Shown here in pieces: positions 7,059 through 14,071 of a stretch of 14,278 nucleotides of DNA. A program made the position numbers and the translations under genes. The notes beneath the pieces were generated by a model. That model was not told the origin of the DNA, made no database searches, and saw nothing but the letters and a program-made list of their open reading frames with translations. Each line of letters begins with the position of its first letter. The stretch's first letter is position 1. The DNA lies in assembly GCA_023433225.1 (NCBI GenBank), contig JAEZDQ010000016.1:1-14278 (forward strand), read 5' to 3'. This DNA comes from Bacteroidota bacterium. Its GTDB lineage: Bacteria; Bacteroidota; Bacteroidia; Flavobacteriales; Weeksellaceae.

Positions 7059-8855
7059 ATGAAAAATTTAAAATTTACCAAACTGAGCGAAGCGCAATTA
7101 GCCACAAAATGTAACTTTATAGAAAATTACATCGCGTCTCAAAATGCCGCGAGCGGATCTTTGTTTGATTCCAATGCGAATGTTTCCAATAAAAATATTG
7201 CGACCATGGAAGCTGAGTTGAACAAAGACATCAACATCCAGGTCAACCGCAAACTTGTAGCCAATAAGATTACCGAATTATTCGGGGAAGAACTGGCACA
7301 GGAATATCTGAGGCAACTGGCTGAGCACGAGATTTACGTCCATGACGAAACCAGCTTGAAACCTTATTGTGTCAGCGTTTCCATGTATCCTTTGCTTTTG
7401 GACGGATTGACCAAACTCGGTGGTGAATCCAAAGCACCCAAGCATTTAGCGAGTTATTGCGGTTCTTTTGTGAACTTCCTTTTCTCTGTTTCTTCCCAAT
7501 TTGCGGGGGCGGTTGCAACCGTGGAATTTCTATTGTATTTTGATTATTTCGCGCGGAAAGATTTCGGCGATAAATACTTGGAAACCCATTTGCAAATTGT
7601 GGAAAACGAATTGCAACATGTGGTCTATGCCATTAACCAACCGGCTGCCGCACGCGGTTACCAATCGGTATTTTGGAATATTTCCTTATATGACCGGCCT
7701 TATTTTGAATCGATGTTTGGGTCGTTTGTTTTGCCCGACGGCTCTACACCTGATTATGAATCTTTATTTGGAATTCAGAAATATTTCATGCAATGGTTTA
7801 ACAAGGAAAGGGTCAAAGCCGTGCTGACTTTCCCCGTCGTAACCGCCGCCATGCTGACCAAAAACCAAGAAGTTTTTGATCAGGAGTTCGGGGATTTTTG
7901 CGCCAAAGAACTCAGCGAAGGAAATTCATTTTTTGTGTACCAATCCGAAAACGCGGATTCATTAGCGAGTTGTTGCAGGTTGCGCAATGAAATTTCCGAC
8001 AATACGTTCAGCTATTCTTTAGGCGCGGGAGGCGTTTCAACCGGAAGCATCAACGTGATTACCATCAATATGAACCGTTTGTACCAAAAACAAATTTCAT
8101 TGGAAAAAACCATTGATAATATCCATAAATACCAAGTGGCTTACCGCCAAATTGTGCAGGATTATAAAGACGCGGGAATGTTGCCGGTTTACGATGCCAA
8201 TTTCATTTCACTCGATAAACAATTTCTGACGATCGGAATCAATGGAATGGTGGAAGCTGCCGAATTTTTGGGAATCGAAATTTCGAATAATGAAGCGTAT
8301 AAGAATTTCATCAATCAAAACCTGAAGTTAATTTACGACAAAAACAAATCAGCTAAAAAACGCTACGGTTATATGTTTAATACCGAGTTTGTCCCGGCCG
8401 AAAATTTAGGTGTGAAAAATGCCAATTGGGACAGGGCAGACGGACTTTTGGTCCCACGGGATTGTTACAATTCCTATTTTTATATCGTGGAAGATGAAAG
8501 CCAGAATTTGATTGATAAGTTTTTTCTCCACGGAAACGAATTCATCCAATATTTAGACGGCGGTTCGGCCTATCATTGTAATTTGGAAGAATACCCTACC
8601 CAAGAAGGTTTCCGGAAATTGCTCAATGTGGCCGCTTTAACGGGTTGTAATTACTTCTGTTTCAATATAAAAGTGACATTTTGCAATGATTGCGGATACA
8701 TCAATAAACATACAATGGATTATTGTACCAAATGCAATTCGAAGAATATTGACTATGCTACAAGGGTAATCGGCTACCTGAAAAAAGTAACCAATTTCTC
8801 CAAGGACAGGCAGTTTGAAGAGCGCAGAAGGTATTACGGCGATGTTAAGGTTTAG
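7059..8855 (+). CDS. nrdD: Anaerobic (class III) ribonucleoside-triphosphate reductase
   Basis: NrdD makes deoxyribonucleoside triphosphates from ribonucleotides using a glycyl radical, and works only without oxygen. The 598-residue product has the candidate active-site cysteines Cys104 (KPYCVSVS) and Cys306 (SCCRLRN), a C-terminal zinc site of four cysteines (542, 545, 556, 559), and the radical Gly572 in RVIGYL close to the C-terminus. Relative to E. coli NrdD (712 residues) it lacks the N-terminal ATP-cone: the first 50 residues show no cone motif, so activity regulation by ATP/dATP through that domain should be missing. The specificity site cannot be judged by eye. It overlaps nrdG by 14 bases, so the two are translated together. 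The ATG at 7059 follows an A-rich leader. Confidence 0.95.
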   Translation: MKNLKFTKLSEAQLATKCNFIENYIASQNAASGSLFDSNANVSNKNIATMEAELNKDINIQVNRKLVANKITELFGEELAQEYLRQLAEHEIYVHDETSLKPYCVSVSMYPLLLDGLTKLGGESKAPKHLASYCGSFVNFLFSVSSQFAGAVATVEFLLYFDYFARKDFGDKYLETHLQIVENELQHVVYAINQPAAARGYQSVFWNISLYDRPYFESMFGSFVLPDGSTPDYESLFGIQKYFMQWFNKERVKAVLTFPVVTAAMLTKNQEVFDQEFGDFCAKELSEGNSFFVYQSENADSLASCCRLRNEISDNTFSYSLGAGGVSTGSINVITINMNRLYQKQISLEKTIDNIHKYQVAYRQIVQDYKDAGMLPVYDANFISLDKQFLTIGINGMVEAAEFLGIEISNNEAYKNFINQNLKLIYDKNKSAKKRYGYMFNTEFVPAENLGVKNANWDRADGLLVPRDCYNSYFYIVEDESQNLIDKFFLHGNEFIQYLDGGSAYHCNLEEYPTQEGFRKLLNVAALTGCNYFCFNIKVTFCNDCGYINKHTMDYCTKCNSKNIDYATRVIGYLKKVTNFSKDRQFEERRRYYGDVKV

Positions 8856-9318
8856 CAGTTGCGATGTTGTTTTGCAGGAAGTTCCGAATGAGATTTCATT
8901 GTGTTTTACCATAACCGGTTGCCAACTCGCCTGCGAAGGTTGCCATTCGGAGTACATTTGGAACCCGGAAAACGGCAAAGAACTGAGTCAGGAATTGTTC
9001 AGAAGGTTGATAATCAAATATAAGCCAACCATCAGCTGCATTCTTTTTATGGGCGGAGAATGGCGGAATCAGGAATTGCTCGGGCTGATTAGAACCGCAA
9101 AGTTGGAACAGCTCAAAGTTGCCTTATATACAGGGTTAAATATCAAACAAGTTCATCGGAAATACCCGGAATTACTGGATGAACTGGACTTTATCAAAAC
9201 CGGAAAATGGATTTCAAAACTCGGCGGTCTTGACAGCCCAACGACGAACCAGGAATTTCTGGATATTAAATCCGGGGAAATATTGAATCAGTATTTTCAG
9301 GTGAAAAACCAAAGTTGA
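8842..9318 (+). CDS. nrdG: Anaerobic ribonucleotide reductase activating protein (radical SAM)
   Basis: NrdG reductively cleaves S-adenosylmethionine and creates the glycyl radical on NrdD. The 158-residue product is a short radical SAM enzyme with the 4Fe-4S motif C-x3-C-x2-C at Cys27, Cys31 and Cys34 (GCQLACEGC) and a GGEW motif at 71-74, as expected for SAM binding. The ATG at 8842 lies inside the end of nrdD (stop 8853-8855), a 14-base overlap that fits translational coupling. A TTG at 8815 would lengthen the protein by nine residues with no family support and is rejected. A strong terminator begins 21 bases after the stop, so the operon is nrdDG only. Confidence 0.93.
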   Translation: MLRFSSCDVVLQEVPNEISLCFTITGCQLACEGCHSEYIWNPENGKELSQELFRRLIIKYKPTISCILFMGGEWRNQELLGLIRTAKLEQLKVALYTGLNIKQVHRKYPELLDELDFIKTGKWISKLGGLDSPTTNQEFLDIKSGEILNQYFQVKNQS

Positions 9319-9338
9319 CCTTTCAATCAACTAAAACC

Positions 9339-9374
9339 AAAGCCGGAATGGAATTCATTCCGGCTTTCTTTTTT
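9339..9374. terminator. Shared terminator between nrdG and norB
   Basis: A perfect 12-bp stem, AAAGCCGGAATG (9339-9350) with CATTCCGGCTTT (9356-9367), encloses a 5-nt loop. On the plus strand it is followed by C and six T (9368-9374), a classical intrinsic terminator for nrdDG. Read on the minus strand it lies 32 bases after the norB stop and is followed by GGTTTTAG, so it may also end norCB transcripts, less efficiently. Confidence 0.93.
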
Positions 9375-9398
9375 GAACCATTTAAACACATAATTCAA

Positions 9399-10733
9399 TT
9401 AATTCACAGCTTTTAAAATCAAAGTAATTTGCTGAATGAGTTTATAAATTAAAAAATACAACCCCGCCAAAATCCCCAATCCGAACAAGACGAATAAAAT
9501 ATAGGCGTAATACAAAGAATCGGTGAAAGTCCCGAACAATACATTTTCACTGAAATACAACCACCTCGACCGTTCGATTCCCATAAAAATCAAAACCAGC
9601 CAAAATCCGATAAAGGAACGATTGAAAACCTTGATTGCATTTTCCGTCTGTTTTTCCGCTTTCTCTGAAAACGGTTTGGTGTTTTCAAGCAAATAAGCAA
9701 TGGAAGAAAGCAGAATGGTGGTATTGATGCCGATGATGGTTCCCATGGAATGCGCTACGGTGATGTGCGTTCCGTGCGTGAAAAAGTTGATGGCCGGAAT
9801 GGAGATCAACAGCGCAAGAATCAAGTTCAGAAAAATCCATAAATCAGCCAGCATCATCATCCGGTAAGAAAGGCTGTATTTTTCTTTCTTTTCTTTGGGA
9901 AGGCTTTTTTTATAAAGGTAAATAATTCGCAACAAAATAATCCATTCAGTCATGCTGATCAGATAAGCAAAATAGCGAATCCATTCCGCATTGGGAACAG
10001 GGTATAGGTGATGCGCCCAATTGAACATCACATTGATCAGCCCCAAAAAGAAAAAGAAAAATGCCGTCCCCGAATAACTGGCCTGGGTGTTGCCGCTGGT
10101 TTTTTCCATGATGTAAATCGAAGTGCCGTAAACCAACATATTCCAAGCACCGACATAAGCCCCGCCCGCTTTCCATTGCATCGTCAGGTTTTGGATGTAA
10201 TCTTCCCTGAAATAAGACAAAATCCACAAATGGGCTTCGGTAAAGTGGAAAATCATCAGCAGGATTCCGGTTCCCCACATCCAGAAATAGACCGGCCATC
10301 GGGTGAACGACCACAACATGGAACGAAAATAATAGATGCCCAATAAAACCCATCCGCTCAGAATCGGGACGTAAAAAATATGTGGAAATTCCAGGTATTC
10401 TTTCCCTTCAAACTTTCGGAAAACATAACAGAATGCAATCACAACGCCCGTTAGGGTAAAAACCCAAAAATGCCATTTCATGACAGGAGAGATTTTTTCC
10501 CGGTACAATTCCGATTTTTGCAGGTACCAGAACATTCCGCCAATGGAAGTCATGAATATCCATGCGAGGGCGAAAAGCGTATGCAAGGGCCGCAATGCCG
10601 TAAACGGAAGAATTTCTTTGATAAAATCGGGAACAATGTATTGAACCCCCGCTAAAATCCCGACTAAGATACAAAGGCCTAAACTGAATAAACCCACGAT
10701 GATATAGTAAAACGGATAAGTTCTATCTTTCAT
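9399..10733 (-). CDS. norB: NorB-like nitric oxide reductase catalytic subunit, with atypical ligands
   Basis: A heme-copper-superfamily membrane protein of 444 residues with about 12 hydrophobic helices. Paired with NorC, it should reduce 2 NO to N2O at a heme b3/FeB site. Seen: His51 (RPLHTLF, low-spin heme), His241-His242 (WAHHLYP, two FeB ligands), Glu263 (SMTEW, aligning with Glu280 of Pseudomonas NorB), and His328 in THGTHITVAHSMG (heme b3). Not seen: the third FeB histidine and its two glutamates (H-x3-E-x3-E). The aligned stretch here reads GGAYVGAWN (190-198). The second low-spin heme histidine is replaced by Met330. It therefore belongs to the NorB lineage but is not a canonical cNOR. 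ATG 10733 overlaps the norC stop by 11 bases; a GTG at 10739 would add two residues. No norQ, norD or norE is in the window. Confidence 0.8.
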   Translation of the reverse strand: MKDRTYPFYYIIVGLFSLGLCILVGILAGVQYIVPDFIKEILPFTALRPLHTLFALAWIFMTSIGGMFWYLQKSELYREKISPVMKWHFWVFTLTGVVIAFCYVFRKFEGKEYLEFPHIFYVPILSGWVLLGIYYFRSMLWSFTRWPVYFWMWGTGILLMIFHFTEAHLWILSYFREDYIQNLTMQWKAGGAYVGAWNMLVYGTSIYIMEKTSGNTQASYSGTAFFFFFLGLINVMFNWAHHLYPVPNAEWIRYFAYLISMTEWIILLRIIYLYKKSLPKEKKEKYSLSYRMMMLADLWIFLNLILALLISIPAINFFTHGTHITVAHSMGTIIGINTTILLSSIAYLLENTKPFSEKAEKQTENAIKVFNRSFIGFWLVLIFMGIERSRWLYFSENVLFGTFTDSLYYAYILFVLFGLGILAGLYFLIYKLIQQITLILKAVN

Positions 10734-11154
10734 AATCACTGGTTTTTTGCTTGAAATCTACCCATCCACTGTACTTGAACCGGACATCTTTGGTAGGATA
10801 ATAACCGGTTTGATCTACCTCTTTCAGAAATTGGAGAAGAAATTCTTTTTCTTCCTCTGAAAAATTGTATTTGGGCATGGATTTTATTCCGCTGACCATG
10901 AAAACTTTGAGGTATTCCTCCGATTTTCCGGGTGCCGAATAAACATTGGTGAGGTCGGGTCCCAAGTAACCTCCCAATCCGTAAATCTGGTGGCAGGCAT
11001 TGCAGTTATTTTTCAACCAAATTGTTTCACCCTTTACAGCTTTCGTGGAGAGTTTAACGTTGCCGTAGTCCATCTTATCGGTGTAAATAATTAGGTTGTA
11101 AAAACAATAGAGCAAAAGCAAACCCAGAAAAATGGAACCATTTAATTTATACAT
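10723..11154 (-). CDS. norC: NorC-like membrane-anchored c-type cytochrome subunit
   Basis: NorC receives electrons from soluble donors and passes them to NorB. The 143-residue product has one N-terminal membrane anchor (about 8-24) and then a periplasmic cytochrome c domain with CNACH at 51-55 (heme attachment, His55 axial). GLGGYLGPDLTNVYS follows, a NorC-like signature. Met93 in IKSMPKY is the probable sixth ligand. The ATG at 11154 is chosen because it places the anchor at the N-terminus and follows the -7 element (11191-11198) by about 36 bases. The TTG at 11193 lies inside that element. It overlaps norB by 11 bases, so the subunits are translated together. Heme attachment needs a cytochrome c maturation system, not seen here. 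Confidence 0.9.
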   Translation of the reverse strand: MYKLNGSIFLGLLLLYCFYNLIIYTDKMDYGNVKLSTKAVKGETIWLKNNCNACHQIYGLGGYLGPDLTNVYSAPGKSEEYLKVFMVSGIKSMPKYNFSEEEKEFLLQFLKEVDQTGYYPTKDVRFKYSGWVDFKQKTSDYER

Positions 11155-11190
11155 AACAGCGCATTTCGATTGACAAGAACCATTAGTCCA

Positions 11191-11198
11191 CAAATTTA
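11191..11198 (-). promoter_or_regulatory. -7 element for norCB
   Basis: Reads TAAATTTG on the minus strand, a full match to TAnnTTTG, about 36 bases before the norC ATG. There is no TTG at the usual -33 distance. Instead a perfect palindrome (11226-11239) is centred 41.5 bases from the last base of this element. That is the layout of an activator-dependent promoter. Confidence 0.5.
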
Positions 11199-11210
11199 AT
11201 AGGATTTTAA

Positions 11211-11253
11211 TGTCTTATTTATAAAATGACAAATGTCATGTTTTTGTCTTATT
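11211..11253. repeat. TGTCTTATT direct repeats flanking the norC palindrome
   Basis: TGTCTTATT occurs at 11211-11219 and again at 11245-11253, 34 bases apart. The midpoint of the pair (11232) coincides with the centre of the palindrome at 11226-11239. The TGTC core is shared with the palindrome half-site, so these could be extra weak half-sites. Chance in A/T-rich DNA is also possible. Confidence 0.3.
11226..11239. promoter_or_regulatory. Perfect palindrome, candidate FNR/DNR-like operator of norCB
   Basis: ATGACA-AA-TGTCAT is a perfect 14-bp inverted repeat. Written as TGAC-N4-GTCA it has the half-site spacing of CRP/FNR-family sites such as TTGAC-N4-GTCAA and TTGAT-N4-ATCAA. It takes the place of a -33 element upstream of norC, and an imperfect copy stands upstream of nrdD. 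The regulator itself is not in the window, so the protein that binds is an inference. Confidence 0.5.
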
Positions 11254-11318
11254 GTAATTTGAAATTGGACTTGCCGATTTCCCTCGTCAAAAGCCAGCTT
11301 GGGTATCGGATTAAATAA

Positions 11319-12683
11319 TTAAATGGTCATGGAAAAGATCCGACTCTCAGGTTCGTTTGCCATCATTTTTCGGTCGAAAGGCATACAAATGTTACGCAGG
11401 TAAGGACGCCCTTTTTCTTTCACCGTAAGTGTTTGGTTTTTGATTTCAATCAATCCGTCTTTTTCCAATTCGCTGAGCATCGGTAAAATAGACTCCATTC
11501 CGGCAAATTGCATCCCGGGTTCTGCCCAAGAAGTTTTCATTTGGCACATAATATTTAAGATATGTTGACGGATGACGAGGTCTTCGCCGGTTAAAACATG
11601 GCCTTTGAAAACCGCTAAATCACCCTTGTCAATCATTTCGGTATAGGCTTCAACAGTTTTCGCATTCTGGGCAAAACTGTACCAAGAGTCGCTGATAGAT
11701 GAAACGCCCAAACCAATCATTAATTTGGTTTTAGAGGAAGTATAACCCATGAAATTACGGTGCAACTTATTAGTTTTCATAGAAGTAAACATGGAATCGG
11801 TGGGCAAAGCAAAATGATCCATTCCGATTTCAATATAACCTTTGTCTTCCAAACTCTTTTTGCCAACTTCATAAAGGCTTCTTTTGAGCGCGGCCGAGGG
11901 CAGGTCTTCTTCACTGAATCCCCGCTGCCCGACGCCTTTGATCCAAGGTACATGGGCGTAACTGTAAAAGGAAATCCGGTCCGGTCTCAAAGTATTTACG
12001 CGTTCGATGGTTTCCAGCATTCCTTCAATGGTTTGGTGCGGTAAGCCGAACACCAAATCATGCGAAACCGATAAATAACCGATTTGCCGCGACCACTCCG
12101 TGACATCTTTCACTCGTTCAAAAGGTTGGATGCGGTGAATCGCTTTTTGTACCACCGGGTCTAAATCCTGAATCCCAAATGAAACCCTTCTGAATCCCAA
12201 ATCATATAAGGTTTGGAGGTGTTCCATTCGGGTATTGTTGGGATGGCCCTCAAAGCTGAACTCAGGTTCAGCTGCAATGTTGGCAGTTTCGAATAATTTT
12301 TCAATTAAATATTTTAAATTCTCCGGTGAGAAAAAGGTCGGGGTTCCTCCGCCTAAATGAATTTCCTTGATGAGCGGTTTATCAACCAATAATTCCAGAT
12401 ACAAATTCCATTCTTTCAAAACCGTCTCTATATAAGGCCTTTCGACGGAATGTTGTTTGGTAATCCGTTTGTTGCAGGCGCAAAACGTACATAAACTTTC
12501 GCAAAAGGGTAAATGGATATAGAGCGAAATTCCTTGGGTAACATTGCTTTCCTGAAAGGATTTTTGCAAAGTTTCTATCCATCGCTCACGTGAAAAGTTT
12601 TCCTCATCCCAATAAGGAACGGTTGGGTAACTGGTGTAGCGTGGGCCGGGAACATTGTATTTTTGGATAAGCGAAATTTCCAT
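11319..12683 (-). CDS. hemN: Oxygen-independent coproporphyrinogen III oxidase HemN
   Basis: HemN is a radical SAM enzyme that decarboxylates two propionates of coproporphyrinogen III to give protoporphyrinogen IX without oxygen. The 454-residue product has the cluster motif C-x3-C-x2-C-x-C at Cys61, 65, 68 and 70 (CESLCTFCAC), GGGTPTFF at 111-118 for SAM binding, the N-terminal YNVPGPRYTSYPT motif, and the C-terminal HemN domain ending in NICMPFDRK. The cysteine at 70 and the N-terminal YNVPGPRYTSYP element favour genuine HemN over the heme chaperone HemW. The start ATG at 12683 lies 25 bases after the moaCB stop, so it may be the last gene of the molybdenum cofactor operon. It also sits next to norCB, whose product needs heme made under low oxygen. 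Confidence 0.95.
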   Translation of the reverse strand: MEISLIQKYNVPGPRYTSYPTVPYWDEENFSRERWIETLQKSFQESNVTQGISLYIHLPFCESLCTFCACNKRITKQHSVERPYIETVLKEWNLYLELLVDKPLIKEIHLGGGTPTFFSPENLKYLIEKLFETANIAAEPEFSFEGHPNNTRMEHLQTLYDLGFRRVSFGIQDLDPVVQKAIHRIQPFERVKDVTEWSRQIGYLSVSHDLVFGLPHQTIEGMLETIERVNTLRPDRISFYSYAHVPWIKGVGQRGFSEEDLPSAALKRSLYEVGKKSLEDKGYIEIGMDHFALPTDSMFTSMKTNKLHRNFMGYTSSKTKLMIGLGVSSISDSWYSFAQNAKTVEAYTEMIDKGDLAVFKGHVLTGEDLVIRQHILNIMCQMKTSWAEPGMQFAGMESILPMLSELEKDGLIEIKNQTLTVKEKGRPYLRNICMPFDRKMMANEPESRIFSMTI

Positions 12684-12693
12684 GGAGAATGTT

Positions 12694-12708
12694 TTAAATC
12701 AGATTTAA
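12694..12708. repeat. Perfect 7-1-7 inverted repeat between moaCB and hemN
   Basis: TTAAATC-A-GATTTAA is a perfect palindrome filling most of the 25-base gap before hemN. No -7 element was seen beside it. It may be an RNA processing or operator site, or chance in A/T-rich sequence. Its size and form resemble the repeat at 365-379, but the sequences differ. Confidence 0.3.
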
Positions 12709-13617
12709 TTAATGCTTTCCGGAATGAACCATCTTGAAAACATGTAAGATATGCGGAAAAAGTGCGTCCATCGATTCTTCCGCACCTTTGGTAGAACCAG
12801 GGACGGCAATCACCAAAGTGTTTCCGATCAACCCGCCGATACTTCTGGATAAAATAGAAAAAGGCATACGCTCTTGTCCGTATTTTCTCAAATATTCGCC
12901 AATGCCCGGAATTTCCCTTTGCAAGAGCGGTTTGACCGCTTCGGGCGTAAAATCTCTTTTGGATAAACCCGTTCCGCCGGTCAGGATAATCAGTTCTATA
13001 TCCTTTTCCAAATGATGCTGAATATGGATTTGAATGCTTTCCACGCCATCCGGGATGATGTCGTAAGACTGAATCTCAACCGGATGGTTTTTCAGTTTTT
13101 CCATGATAATTCTTCCTGATGAATCTTCTTTATTTCCGTTGGAAATGGAATCTGAACAAACGACCACAGCGGTTTTAATCGGGTGTTCAAACCGGTCAGC
13201 TTTTTCAGATTTTCCGCCCTTTTTTTCCAAAAGTTTGATTTGGCGGATTTCAATCCTCGAATCAATCGGTTTCAACATATCATACATGGTCAAAGCTACG
13301 ACTGAAGCGGCGTGCATGGCTTCGACTTCCACACCAGTTTTGTAAATTGTCTTGATTTCAACTTTTATGGTGATTTCCAAACCGTTGGTTTCATACGAAA
13401 TCCCCGTAAATTCAATCGGTAAAGGATGGCAATCAGGAATCATGTCCGAAGTCCTTTTGGCAGCAAAAAGCCCGGCGGTTTTTGCCATTTCGAACACATC
13501 GCCCTTGGGAACGCTTTTATTTTTCACCGCCTCCATGGTTTCCGAGGTACTTACGCTTAGGATTGCTTGCGCAATGGCGGTTCTGAGCGTATAATTTTTA
13601 GCAGTGATGTCAACCAT
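12709..13617 (-). CDS. moaCB: Bifunctional molybdenum cofactor protein, MoaC-MoaB/MogA fusion
   Basis: A 302-residue protein with two enzymes of molybdopterin synthesis. Residues 1 to about 140 are MoaC, which helps convert GTP-derived 3',8-cyclo-7,8-dihydro-GTP to cyclic pyranopterin monophosphate: KGDVFEMAKTAG (38-49), KRTSDMIPDCHPLPIEF (54-70), GVEVEAMHAAS (95-105) and LLEKKGGKS (129-137) are all present. Residues from about 146 on are MoaB/MogA-like, which adenylates molybdopterin before metal insertion: LTGGTGLSKRDFTPEAV (212-228) and the SRSIGGLIGNTLVIAVPGS segment (257-275). The two steps are not consecutive; molybdopterin synthase acts between them. This fusion is known in Bacteroidota. 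ATG 13617 overlaps the moaE stop by 8 bases, so the pair is translationally coupled. Confidence 0.94.
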   Translation of the reverse strand: MVDITAKNYTLRTAIAQAILSVSTSETMEAVKNKSVPKGDVFEMAKTAGLFAAKRTSDMIPDCHPLPIEFTGISYETNGLEITIKVEIKTIYKTGVEVEAMHAASVVALTMYDMLKPIDSRIEIRQIKLLEKKGGKSEKADRFEHPIKTAVVVCSDSISNGNKEDSSGRIIMEKLKNHPVEIQSYDIIPDGVESIQIHIQHHLEKDIELIILTGGTGLSKRDFTPEAVKPLLQREIPGIGEYLRKYGQERMPFSILSRSIGGLIGNTLVIAVPGSTKGAEESMDALFPHILHVFKMVHSGKH

Positions 13618-14071
13618 TTCTTTCGATTTTATTTTCTTTCCATTGGTAAGAATTGTCTTCCAAAATTTCTTTTCCCCAAACTTGAACTTCCGATTTGAAT
13701 CTTTCCACCAATTCTTCGCAAGCGAGTTGGGCTGGTTTTCGATGGGCGGAAGAAGTAAACACGAAAAAACAGATTTCGCCGGTTTTTACCGTTCCCACAC
13801 TATGGTAAACGTGCATACAAATCAAATCGTATCGGGCGAAAATAGCTTCCCGTATTTCAGCGATTTTTTGTTCCGCCATTTCTTTGTAAGCTGTGAACTC
13901 AATGGCTTTTACTTGTTTTCCCGCTATTTCATCAGCCCGAACCTGACCCAGAAAAATAGCATGGCCACCGATTTGTTTTTTGGTGCTGTGGGATGCAATG
14001 CTTTTCGCAATGCTTTCCGGGGAAATTGCGCCGTTAACAAAACTGTTTCTTATTTTGGTTTCTTTTTTCAT
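13610..14071 (-). CDS. moaE: Molybdopterin synthase large subunit MoaE
   Basis: MoaE, with the sulfur carrier MoaD, inserts two sulfurs into cyclic pyranopterin monophosphate to make molybdopterin. The 153-residue product shows GGHAIFLGQVRAD (35-47), HRKPAQLACEELV (110-122) and the C-terminal region FKSEVQVWGKEI. Lys126 corresponds to catalytic Lys119 of E. coli MoaE. The second lysine, which directly follows the tryptophan in E. coli, is shifted by one residue here (W-G-K, Lys134). ATG 14071 overlaps the stop of the upstream MoeB-like gene (ATGA) and the end overlaps moaCB by 8 bases, so this is a tight operon. MoaD and MoaA are not in the window and are probably upstream on this strand. Confidence 0.94.
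   Translation of the reverse strand: MKKETKIRNSFVNGAISPESIAKSIASHSTKKQIGGHAIFLGQVRADEIAGKQVKAIEFTAYKEMAEQKIAEIREAIFARYDLICMHVYHSVGTVKTGEICFFVFTSSAHRKPAQLACEELVERFKSEVQVWGKEILEDNSYQWKENKIERNG

Noticed and set aside
9946..10353. Second minus-strand frame of 135 codons inside norB
   Set aside because: It is a +1-type shadow of norB, which has uninterrupted family motifs throughout, so there is no sign of a frameshift.
11281..11318. Terminator after hemN
   Set aside because: Only a 4-bp AAGC/GCTT hairpin with a 2-nt loop is present and no T-run, so hemN transcripts may run on into norCB.
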